From NCBI RefSeq assembly GCF_014192225.1, contig NZ_JACHXS010000006.1:186001-250000 (forward strand): a DNA stretch of 64,000 bases. The letters run 5' to 3'. The notes beneath the pieces are model-generated. The model searched no databases. It had not been told where the DNA came from and saw only the letters and a program-made list of their open reading frames with translations. The stretch's first letter is position 1. The number at the start of each line of letters is the position of its first letter. This DNA is from Pseudoduganella umbonata. Lineage in GTDB: Bacteria; Pseudomonadota; Gammaproteobacteria; Burkholderiales; Burkholderiaceae_D. Below are positions 35,644-43,343 of the stretch, piece by piece. Both the position numbers and the translations under genes were made by a program.

Positions 35644-36345
35644 ATGAGCGCCACATCCGATATGGAACAGCGCACTGCCGCCCGCCCGCGTACCGTGCCG
35701 CTGACCGGCATGCGCGGCGCCATCGCGCGCAATATGGAACAGGGCTGGAGCGTGCCACGCGTGGCCCAGTCGATCGAGGCCGACGTCACGGCGCTGCAGG
35801 ACCTGCGCGCGGCCGCCGGCGAGGGCGAGCGGAGCAGCCTGACCGCGTATGTCCTGCGTGCCGTCGCGCTGTGCCTGCGCGAACACCCGCGCCTCAACGC
35901 GCGGCTGCCCGACAGGGAGATCGAAGTCATGGACGACATCAACCTGGGCCTGGCCGTGAGCCTGGGCGAAGGCCTGATGGTGCCGGTGCTGCGCAATGCC
36001 GACCGCAAGAGCACGGCCGAACTGGCCGCCGAGGCGCGTGCGCTGGCAGAGGGCGTACGTACCGGCACCCTGTCGCCCGGCAGCTACCAGCGTGGCACCT
36101 TCACCGTGACCAGCCTGGCCGGTACCGCCATCGACAGCTTCACGCCGATCCTCAACGCACCGCAGGTGGCCATCCTCGGGGTGACGCGGGTGACCGCGAA
36201 GCCGGTGGCCAGGGGGAACGCGGTGGCCGTGGCGCCGATGATGGGGCTGCACCTGGTATTCGACCACCGCGCCGTGGACGGCTATCCGGCGGCACTGTTC
36301 CTGGGTGCGCTGAAGCACCGGCTGGAAACCGCGGAGGGCCTGTGA
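35644..36345 (+). CDS. acoC: E2 acyltransferase catalytic domain without lipoyl domain
   Basis: Dihydrolipoamide acyltransferase core, 233 residues, transferring the acetyl group from lipoate to CoA. The active-site motif is HLVFDHRAVDGYPAA, with His and Asp-Gly intact. The conserved RGAIARNMEQGWSVP start and LGLAVSLGEGLMVPVL strand are also clear. It lacks the usual N-terminal lipoyl and subunit-binding domains of 2-oxoacid dehydrogenase E2 proteins; the lipoyl domain is the previous gene. The gene is co-translated with neighbours (four-base gap before, TGATG overlap after). Confidence 0.88.
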   Translation: MSATSDMEQRTAARPRTVPLTGMRGAIARNMEQGWSVPRVAQSIEADVTALQDLRAAAGEGERSSLTAYVLRAVALCLREHPRLNARLPDREIEVMDDINLGLAVSLGEGLMVPVLRNADRKSTAELAAEARALAEGVRTGTLSPGSYQRGTFTVTSLAGTAIDSFTPILNAPQVAILGVTRVTAKPVARGNAVAVAPMMGLHLVFDHRAVDGYPAALFLGALKHRLETAEGL

Positions 36346-37127
36346 TGGAGAACAGGGCCGTTTTCATCGATACCGTGACCTGCCGGGAGGAACAGTCGTG
36401 GAACGCGGCGCAGCTCGGCGAAACCGTCACCGAACCGCGCTTGCGGCTGTGGACCTACCGGGCGCCCGGCGTGGTGCTGGGCTGCTCGCAGGGAGCGCTG
36501 CGCGAGCGCCTCGACGGCGGGCATGCGCTTGCCGCATCCATCGTGCAGCGCGGCTCGGGCGGCGGCGCGGTGCTGACGGGGCCATGGATGGTCAGCGCGT
36601 CGATCGTGCTGCCGCCGGAACACCCGCTGCTCGGCCGCGGCACCCTGTCGAGCTACCGCTGGCTGGGCGCGCTGCATGCCGGACTGCTGCGCGACGTGGG
36701 CATTGCCGCCCATGCGGTTCCGCCGGAGGAGGCGCGGCTGCGGCAGGCCGACGCACGCCTGAAGTGGGCCTGCTACGGCGGCCTGTCGCCGTGGGAAGTC
36801 GTGGTCGGCCGGCGCAAGATCGTCGGGCTGGCCCAGCTGCGGCGGCGTACCGGCGTGCTGCTGACGTCGGGTACGCTGATCGCCCCGCCCGACTGGCCCC
36901 TGCTGTGCGATGCGCTCGGCCAGGCCGCCACCGATGCGGCGCTGCTGGACGACAGCACCACCTCGTTCGCCGAGCAACTGGGCGCGCCGATCCTGGCCGA
37001 GGTGCTGGCCGAACGCCTGCATCACATGCTGACGGACGTGCTCGGCACGGCCACGGCACCGGCTACCGCACCTGCCATCCCGCGGGCGCCCGCGCAGGCG
37101 CCGCGCCATCTCTCCATGCCGCACTGA
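36345..37127 (+). CDS. Lipoate-protein ligase A-like protein
   Basis: BPL/LplA-fold ligase of 260 residues. Seen: RLWTYRAPGVVLGCSQ, the lipoate-loop QRGSGGGAVL (family R-R-x-GGG-A-V), and GRRKIVGLAQLRRRTGVLLTSGTL with the catalytic Lys. It probably attaches lipoate to the 81-residue lipoyl protein of the same operon. The first Arg of the usual RRxSGGG loop is Gln, which could affect substrate choice. ATG overlaps the E2 stop (TGATG). Confidence 0.82.
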   Translation: MENRAVFIDTVTCREEQSWNAAQLGETVTEPRLRLWTYRAPGVVLGCSQGALRERLDGGHALAASIVQRGSGGGAVLTGPWMVSASIVLPPEHPLLGRGTLSSYRWLGALHAGLLRDVGIAAHAVPPEEARLRQADARLKWACYGGLSPWEVVVGRRKIVGLAQLRRRTGVLLTSGTLIAPPDWPLLCDALGQAATDAALLDDSTTSFAEQLGAPILAEVLAERLHHMLTDVLGTATAPATAPAIPRAPAQAPRHLSMPH

Positions 37128-37140
37128 CGAAAGGACCGAC

Positions 37141-37722
37141 ATGAACGAACCACTCAAACCGGCATGCGGCGCGGGCGGCATGCGCGTGCTGCCGAAAACG
37201 ATCACCGTGACGCGGCGCGGTTTCCTGCACGGCGGCGCCGTTGCCCTGGGAGCCGCGGCGGTGGCGCCCGCCGCCCTTGGCGCGCCCGCCGCCAGGGGCC
37301 TGGCCCGCACGTTCTCCGTCTTCGGCGAAGCCGCGGCGACGACCCTGCTGCGCATGGCACGCGACGTGTTCCCTCATGACCGCCTGGCCGACCGCTACTA
37401 CGCCGATGCATTGCGCCCCCTCGAGCGCGCCATGGCAAAGGACAAGGCGCTGGCGGCGCTGCTGCGCGACGGCGTGCGCGACCTGGACCGGGCCGCCACG
37501 GCGCGCTTCGGCGCCGCCTATGCGGCGTTACCGGCCGAAGCGGACAGGGTGGCCCTGCTGGAAACCATCGAGGCCACGCCGTTCTTCCAGAAGGTGCGCG
37601 GCGACATGGTGACCAGCCTGTACGACAACAAGGCCGTGTGGCCGCTGCTCGGCTACGAAGGCTCGTCGTGGGAGCAGGGCGGCTACCTGACGCGGGGCTT
37701 CGACGACATCGACTGGCTGTAG
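37141..37722 (+). CDS. Gluconate 2-dehydrogenase subunit-3-like protein, Tat-exported
   Basis: Periplasmic small subunit of 193 residues with a twin-arginine signal (TRRGFLHGGAVALGAAAVAPAAL) and a Gluconate_2-dh3-type helical body (LLRMARDVFPHD, SSWEQGGYLTRGFDDIDW). In three-subunit membrane dehydrogenases this subunit carries the FAD-bearing GMC partner through the Tat system by hitch-hiking. The partner is the next gene, 37 bases downstream. Their place between the lipoate ligase and acoR suggests periplasmic oxidation of a butanediol-like alcohol, but this is inference. Confidence 0.85.
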   Translation: MNEPLKPACGAGGMRVLPKTITVTRRGFLHGGAVALGAAAVAPAALGAPAARGLARTFSVFGEAAATTLLRMARDVFPHDRLADRYYADALRPLERAMAKDKALAALLRDGVRDLDRAATARFGAAYAALPAEADRVALLETIEATPFFQKVRGDMVTSLYDNKAVWPLLGYEGSSWEQGGYLTRGFDDIDWL

Positions 37723-37759
37723 GGCAGGGCGGTACCACATAACGACAACAGGAGACAGC

Positions 37760-39337
37760 ATGACCAGGAAATTTGCATTCAACGACCCGGACGTGGTCGT
37801 GATCATCGGCTCGGGCGCCGGCGGCGCCACGCTGGCCCACGAGCTGGCCCGCAAGGGCGTGGACAAGATCGTGATGCTGGAAGCGGGCAGGCACTTCACC
37901 CAGGCCGATTTCGAGAACGACGAATGGGCCATGTTCAACAAGCTGTCCTGGCTGGACAAGCGGATCTCGGCCGGCGGCTGGCACCACACGAAGACCTATC
38001 CGAACCTGCCGGCCTGGATCGTCAAGGCCGTCGGCGGCTCCACGGTGCACTGGTCCGGCGTGGCGCTGCGCTTCCAGGAACACGACTTCCATACCCGCAC
38101 CACCTACGGCGCAGTGGCGGGCGCGAACGTGCTGGACTGGCCGATCACGCTGCAGGAACTGCAGCCGTACTACGAACTGGCGGAAAAGAAGATGGGCGTG
38201 GCAGGCAGCCGTGCCAGCGGCCTGCCGCCCATGCCGGAAAGTAACCAGACGAAGGTGGTCGCGGCGGGCGCGCGCAAGATCGGCTACCGGCGCATCATCC
38301 GGCCCGTCGCATCGAACTCCGAGCCGTATGACGGGCGCCCCGGCTGCATGCAGATCGGCTTTTGCATGCAGGGCTGCAAGATCGGCGCGAAATGGTCCAC
38401 GCTGTACACGGAAGTGCCGCGCGCGCAGGAGACGGGCAGGGTGGAGCTGCGTCCCGAAAGCATGGCGCTGCAGATCCGGCACGACAAGGCCGGCAAGGTC
38501 GACGGCGTGCTGTATGCCGACCGCAAGGGACGGCAGGTGCTGCAGAAGGCGCGGCTGGTCTGTGTTGCCGGCAACTCGATCGAGTCGCCACGCCTGCTCC
38601 TCAATTCGGCGTCGCCGATGTTCCCCGACGGCCTGGCCAATTCATCCGGTCAGGTCGGCCGCAACTACATGAACCATTCGACGGCGGCGGCCCTGGCGAT
38701 CCACCGCAAACCGGTGTACATGAACCGCGGCTTCGACATCGGCGCCGTGATCGCCGACGAGGTGCCGCCCGACACGCGGCGCGGCTTCAACGGCGGCTAT
38801 TACCTGGAAGGCCTGGCGCTGGGGCTGCCCTATGCGGCGGCGTTCATGAAGCCGGGCGGCTGGGGCAGGGACGTCACCTCGGCGCTGGAAATGTACGACC
38901 ACATGACGGCGATCTGGGTCTGCGGCGAAGACATGGCCCGCGAACAGAACGCGATCACGCTGCACCCTGCCGAAAAGGACCAGTATGGCCTGCCGGTGCC
39001 GATCGTGAGCAAGACCTACCACGGCAACGACGAAGCCATCGCCGCCCATGGCCTGGGCCAGTTCCGCAAGCTGTCCGAAGCCGTGGGCGCCACGCGGGTG
39101 ATCGACATGCCGGCCTACCCGGCCAGCCACAACATGGGAACCAACCGCATGAGCGAACGCGCCCGCGACGGCGTGGTGAACAAGTGGGGCCGTGCCCACG
39201 ACATCGCCAACCTTTATATCTCGGACGGCAGCCAGTTCACGTCGAGCTCCGCGGCCAACCCCACGCTGACCATCGTCGCGCTGGCGATCCGGCAGGCGGA
39301 ACACATTGCCGCCGAGCTCAAGCGCGGCACGCTGTAG
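37760..39337 (+). CDS. GMC-family FAD oxidoreductase (gluconate/alcohol dehydrogenase large subunit)
   Basis: FAD-dependent alcohol/sugar dehydrogenase, 525 residues. The FAD-binding Rossmann motif VVIIGSGAGGATLAHELARKG is at residues 12-33, GGSTVHWSGVALRF near 95, and the C-terminal catalytic block SHNMGTNRMS with active-site His, then ISDGSQFTSSSAANPTLTI. It has no signal peptide of its own, as expected if exported with the Tat-signal subunit before it. No cytochrome c subunit follows, so the electron acceptor is unclear. ACAGGAGACAGC precedes the ATG. Confidence 0.9.
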   Translation: MTRKFAFNDPDVVVIIGSGAGGATLAHELARKGVDKIVMLEAGRHFTQADFENDEWAMFNKLSWLDKRISAGGWHHTKTYPNLPAWIVKAVGGSTVHWSGVALRFQEHDFHTRTTYGAVAGANVLDWPITLQELQPYYELAEKKMGVAGSRASGLPPMPESNQTKVVAAGARKIGYRRIIRPVASNSEPYDGRPGCMQIGFCMQGCKIGAKWSTLYTEVPRAQETGRVELRPESMALQIRHDKAGKVDGVLYADRKGRQVLQKARLVCVAGNSIESPRLLLNSASPMFPDGLANSSGQVGRNYMNHSTAAALAIHRKPVYMNRGFDIGAVIADEVPPDTRRGFNGGYYLEGLALGLPYAAAFMKPGGWGRDVTSALEMYDHMTAIWVCGEDMAREQNAITLHPAEKDQYGLPVPIVSKTYHGNDEAIAAHGLGQFRKLSEAVGATRVIDMPAYPASHNMGTNRMSERARDGVVNKWGRAHDIANLYISDGSQFTSSSAANPTLTIVALAIRQAEHIAAELKRGTL

Positions 39338-39420
39338 CGGTGCGCCGGGCCGGTTGACGTATCATTACAGGAGTTCAACGACCGGCAGTCAACGAATTGC
39401 CGGCGCAGCTGGAGACAGGC

Positions 39421-41385
39421 ATGAAAAAAGACGCATACAGCCGGCACGTCGACCACGTGATGTCGGCTGCGCTGCATGGCGCGCCGGCCGAAGTCGGGGA
39501 CGAGCTGATCCTCAAGTCGTGGCGGCGCTGCATCGCCGACTACGGGCTCGATCCTTCCCGGCTGAGGGCGCCGCACATCGTCACGTCGCATACCTTGCGC
39601 GCGCACCAGGAACAGATCGAGCAGTTCATGGGCGTGGCGCGCGTCGGCATGGAGCAGATGTACAAGCGCGTGTCCGGGCTCGGCTATGTGCTGCTGCTGA
39701 CGGATGCCGCCGGGGTCACGGTGGACTACATCGGCAACGACGCCCATGCCGCCGAACTGAAGAAGGCCGGCCTGTACCTGGGCGCCGAATGGAGCGAGCA
39801 GTCGGCCGGCACGTGCGCGGTGGGCACCTGCGTGGCCGAGCAGGCGGCGCTGACCTGCCACCAGGCCGACCATTTCGATCCCACGCACATACCGCTGACC
39901 TGTTCCGCGGCGCCGCTGTTCGACCCGGAAGGCAAGTTCCTGGCCGTGCTCGACCTGTCCGCGCTGACCTCGCCGGCCGACAAGAAAAGCCAGCATCTCG
40001 CACTGCACCTGACGATGATGTACGCGCAGATGATCGAGGATGCCAATTTCCTGCGGCACTTCGAGGATCGCGCGATCCTGCGCCTCGGTACCACGTGGGC
40101 GCTCGTCGAGGTCAGCGGCGAGATCATGCTGGCCTACGACGAACAGGGCACCGTGGTCGGGGCGAACACCGGCGCGCGCCGCCTGTTCCGGGATGCCGCC
40201 GCCGGCGTCGGGGGGCGCACCCTGGCCGAGCTGTTCGAGCTCGCCCCTGCCGACCTGCACCGGCTGCTGCGCTTCCAGGACGCCAGCGATCGCTCGATCG
40301 TCACGCGCGGTGGCGGCCGGATGTTCTACACCAGCGTCAGGCCGCCGCGGCAGCGTCCGGCGGCACGCCGTATCGCCGTCGACGCGGCCGGCGATAGCCA
40401 GGCCAGCCTTCCCGAGCTGGAGCGGCTGGCGGGCGACGACAAGGCGATGCGCCGGCTGCTGGACCAGGCCAAGCGCCTGGTCAACCGCAAGCTGAACATC
40501 CTGGTCCATGGCGAGACGGGAACCGGCAAGGAAGTCGTCGCCCGGGCGCTGCACCAGTCGAGCAATCGCGCCGCCAGGCCCTTCGTGGCCGTCAATTGCG
40601 GCGCGATTCCCGAGTCGCTGATCGAGAGCGAGCTGTTCGGCTATACTGCGGGCACTTTCACTGGGGGGCGGGCGAAAGGCATGAAGGGCCTGATCCTGCA
40701 GTCCGATGGCGGTACGCTGTTCCTCGACGAGATCGGCGACATGCCGCTGCACCTGCAAACCCGGCTGTTGCGCGTGCTGTCGGAAAAAGAGGTGCTGCCG
40801 CTGGGCGCCGACCGGCCGGTGCCGCTGGACCTGACCGTGATCGCCGCCTCGCACCGCGACCTGCGCAACCTGATCGGCGCTGGCACGTTCCGGGAGGACC
40901 TGTATTACCGCCTGTGCGGTGCCACGCTGCACCTGCCGCCGCTGCGCCTGCGCGACGACAAGCGCTATCTCATCGCCAAAGTGCTGTCCGAGGAAGCCGA
41001 ACTGCTCGGCAGGGATGCGCAGCTGAGCGCCGATGCCATGCATGCGCTGCTGTCCTTCGGCTGGCCGGGCAATATCCGCCAGCTGCGCAATGTGCTGCGC
41101 TATGCGCTGGCGATCTCGGACGGGGCCCTGGTCATGCATGCCGACCTGCCGCAGGAACTGACCGACCAGTTCTCCGCCACCCACGGCACGTCGGCCGTAC
41201 CCGCGCTGCCGTGGCGGGAGACCGGTGTGGAGGAGAGCGGCGACGCCGACGCCGGCGCACTGCATGCCGCCCTCGTCCGCAGCAAGTGGAACGTCACGCG
41301 CGCCGCGGCCGATCTGAACCTGGCGCGCGCCACCGTCTACCGCTACATGCGCAAGTTCGGCATCGTTCCGCCGAACCAGCGCTAG
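39421..41385 (+). CDS. acoR: Sigma-54-dependent activator AcoR-like
   Basis: Enhancer-binding protein of 654 residues. It has a GAF-type sensor (about residues 60-200), a degenerate PAS-like linker, the AAA+ domain (Walker A GETGTGKE near 364, Walker B GGTLFLDEIGDMPL), and a Fis-type helix-turn-helix at the end (NVTRAAADLNLARATVYRYMRK). The sigma-54 contact loop, normally GAFTGA, reads GTFTGG. Start at 39421 with GGAGACAGGC upstream. It likely activates the two -24/-12 promoters at 33200 and 43170 in response to acetoin or butanediol. Confidence 0.9.
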   Translation: MKKDAYSRHVDHVMSAALHGAPAEVGDELILKSWRRCIADYGLDPSRLRAPHIVTSHTLRAHQEQIEQFMGVARVGMEQMYKRVSGLGYVLLLTDAAGVTVDYIGNDAHAAELKKAGLYLGAEWSEQSAGTCAVGTCVAEQAALTCHQADHFDPTHIPLTCSAAPLFDPEGKFLAVLDLSALTSPADKKSQHLALHLTMMYAQMIEDANFLRHFEDRAILRLGTTWALVEVSGEIMLAYDEQGTVVGANTGARRLFRDAAAGVGGRTLAELFELAPADLHRLLRFQDASDRSIVTRGGGRMFYTSVRPPRQRPAARRIAVDAAGDSQASLPELERLAGDDKAMRRLLDQAKRLVNRKLNILVHGETGTGKEVVARALHQSSNRAARPFVAVNCGAIPESLIESELFGYTAGTFTGGRAKGMKGLILQSDGGTLFLDEIGDMPLHLQTRLLRVLSEKEVLPLGADRPVPLDLTVIAASHRDLRNLIGAGTFREDLYYRLCGATLHLPPLRLRDDKRYLIAKVLSEEAELLGRDAQLSADAMHALLSFGWPGNIRQLRNVLRYALAISDGALVMHADLPQELTDQFSATHGTSAVPALPWRETGVEESGDADAGALHAALVRSKWNVTRAAADLNLARATVYRYMRKFGIVPPNQR

Positions 41386-41418
41386 CGCCGCATGCCGCGG
41401 CGGCGCTGGCCGGCGGTG

Positions 41419-42009
41419 CTACCGGTCGGGGTAGCGCGGATCCCAGAGCAGCGGCTTCATCGTCTTCTCGTACGCCATGCCGCCGGGCAGGCTGACGATC
41501 TCGAGCTGCAATCCCCACGGCGCGAGGAAATACATCCACGTCAGCCCGGCCGCCGGACCGTCCTTGAACGTGCTGGGACTGCCCAGCACGCGCACCCCTT
41601 TCGCGCGCAGGTAGGCAACCGCCTTGTCCATGTCCTCGACATAGAAGGCAAGGTGGTGGCCGCCGATGTCGCTGTTGCGCGGCAGCGTGGCGGACTGGCC
41701 GGGCGCCGCATACTCGAAGATCTCCACGTTGATGCCGTGGCCGCACCGCACCATCTGGAAGCGGCGGATCTCGGCGCGCGGATCGACGTTGAGGTGGACG
41801 GTCATCCAGTCGTCGGCGAACTTGAACGCACCGAGCTCGATGGATTCCTCGCAGCCGATGACGTCGACGAAGAAGCGCACGGCGTCGCGCATGTCCGGCA
41901 CGGTAATGCCCACGTGGTGGGCGCCCTTCATCCCGGGCATGCCGGCGTGGGCGCAGAACGGCAGTGCCAGCGCGAGTGCGGCGCCGGCGAAGGTCTGTTT
42001 CAGTCGCAT
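41419..42009 (-). CDS. Exported VOC-fold (glyoxalase-like) protein
   Basis: Vicinal-oxygen-chelate protein of 196 residues with a signal peptide (LKQTFAGAALALALPFCAHA). Two beta-alpha-beta-beta-beta modules follow: HHVGITVPDMRDAVRFFVDVIG, and HHLAFYVEDMDKAVAYLRAKG with GLQLEIVSL at the end; the metal-ligand positions His and Glu are kept. CAGGAGACATC precedes the chosen ATG; a longer start at 42036 lacks one. It lies 17 bases after bdh and shares its sigma-54 promoter. A periplasmic VOC enzyme beside butanediol dehydrogenase is unusual; substrate unknown. Confidence 0.82.
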   Translation of the reverse strand: MRLKQTFAGAALALALPFCAHAGMPGMKGAHHVGITVPDMRDAVRFFVDVIGCEESIELGAFKFADDWMTVHLNVDPRAEIRRFQMVRCGHGINVEIFEYAAPGQSATLPRNSDIGGHHLAFYVEDMDKAVAYLRAKGVRVLGSPSTFKDGPAAGLTWMYFLAPWGLQLEIVSLPGGMAYEKTMKPLLWDPRYPDR

Positions 42010-42026
42010 GATGTCTCCTGTAATGG

Positions 42027-43136
42027 CTACGCGCATGCCGCGGCAAGGCCGGGCGACACGATGATCTTGACGTTGTTTTCCTTGTCGCGGACGAGCCGTT
42101 CGAAGCCTTCGCCGACGATGTCCTCCAGCCCGATGCGGCCGGTAATGAAGGGCGCCACATCGATGCGGCCATCGGCGATGAAGGCGATCACATCGGCGAA
42201 TTCGCCGTTGTAGGCCAGCGAGCCGATCACCTGCTTTTCAGTGGCCACCAGTTCGAAGAAATTGAAGCTGCTCGGCTCCTCGAAGACGCCGACCAGCACG
42301 GCGGTACCGGCCTTGCGGATCGCGTCGATCGCCAGCTTCGCCGTGTCCCTGTGGCCGATGCACTCGAAGCTGACGTCCGCGCCCAGCCCATTGGTGACGC
42401 GGCGGACCTCGGCCAGCGCGTCGCACGAGGACGGGTCGAACACGTGGCTGGCGCCGACCAGCGTGGCGCGCGCCTTGCGCGCCGCCGACATCTCCAGGGC
42501 GATCACCTGCGCGGCGCCGGCGGCGCGCGCGCACGCGATCGTGCAAAGGCCGATCGTTCCGGCGCCGACCACGACGACACTGCGTCCGAGCAGGCTGCCG
42601 GCCTTTTTCACCGCGTGCATGCCGACGGCGAGGGGTTCGATCAGGGCGCCCGCTTCGGCGGGAAAGCCGGCCGGCAGCTTGTAGAGCAGCTCGGCCGGAA
42701 CGTTGACCAGCTCGGCGAACGCGCCATTGTTCATCAGTCCCGTGAAGGCGAGTTGCTCGCAGATGTTGTACATGCCATGCGTGCAGTAGTAGCAGTGCCC
42801 GCAATGCTGGCACGCGTCGGCGGCCACCCGTTCGCCGACGGCGAAGCCGTGCACGCCGGGGCCGACCGCGGCGATCTCGCCGCAGAACTCGTGCCCCAGG
42901 ATGCACTGCCCCTGGATACCCGTCAGCGGATGGGGCGCGGCGACGGGGATGAACACGGGACCGGCCAGGTATTCGTGGAGATCGGACCCGCAGATGCCGC
43001 ACCAGTGGACGTGGATCTGCACCCACCCTTCGGGCGGTGGCGGCGGCAGCGGGACGGCTTCGACGCGGATGTCATGGCGGCCATGCCAGACAGCCGCGCG
43101 CATTGTGCGCGAAGTATCGGTTTGCGGATCGGTCAT
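42027..43136 (-). CDS. 2,3-Butanediol dehydrogenase-like zinc alcohol dehydrogenase
   Basis: Cytoplasmic medium-chain dehydrogenase, 369 residues, oxidising butanediol to acetoin with NAD. The catalytic zinc site is HWCGICGSDLHEY with GHEFCGEIAAVG; the structural zinc Cys cluster is ACQHCGHCYYC; the Rossmann motif is VVGAGTIGLCTIA. Arrangement and length match the BDH/threonine-dehydrogenase branch. AAAGGAGAC precedes the ATG. It runs opposite to the acetoin operon but has its own sigma-54 promoter with the same activator element, so both units form one pathway. Confidence 0.9.
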   Translation of the reverse strand: MTDPQTDTSRTMRAAVWHGRHDIRVEAVPLPPPPPEGWVQIHVHWCGICGSDLHEYLAGPVFIPVAAPHPLTGIQGQCILGHEFCGEIAAVGPGVHGFAVGERVAADACQHCGHCYYCTHGMYNICEQLAFTGLMNNGAFAELVNVPAELLYKLPAGFPAEAGALIEPLAVGMHAVKKAGSLLGRSVVVVGAGTIGLCTIACARAAGAAQVIALEMSAARKARATLVGASHVFDPSSCDALAEVRRVTNGLGADVSFECIGHRDTAKLAIDAIRKAGTAVLVGVFEEPSSFNFFELVATEKQVIGSLAYNGEFADVIAFIADGRIDVAPFITGRIGLEDIVGEGFERLVRDKENNVKIIVSPGLAAACA

Positions 43137-43169
43137 GTTCTGTCTCCTTTGTTGTGGAGACAGGAACAC

Positions 43170-43185
43170 AGCAACACGCGTGCCA
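43170..43185 (-). promoter_or_regulatory. Sigma-54 promoter of bdh
   Basis: On the minus strand TGGCACGCGTGTTGCT, a full match to the RpoN consensus TGGCACG-N4-TTGCW, 34 bases upstream of the bdh start codon. Confidence 0.9.
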
Positions 43186-43268
43186 AGACGATCCGGGCAG
43201 GGGCGGGGCGCCATATTGGCCGCTGCCCGGGCAGGGCTGCGGCCCGGGTGGCGCCGCCATCGTGCGGC

Positions 43269-43309
43269 TGCGACACCTGTGCCTGCGCCGGCTGTCGCAG
43301 CTGCGACAG
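43269..43309. promoter_or_regulatory. Candidate AcoR upstream activator sites (bdh side)
   Basis: TGCGACACCTGT at 43269-43280, identical to the element at 33121, followed by an 18-base perfect palindrome CTGTCGCAGCTGCGACAG at 43292-43309. They sit about 85-125 bases upstream of the bdh -24/-12 promoter, the usual enhancer distance. Confidence 0.7.
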
Positions 43310-43343
43310 TATCCGGCGTCCGGTGCGCCGGTCGCGGGGGAAG

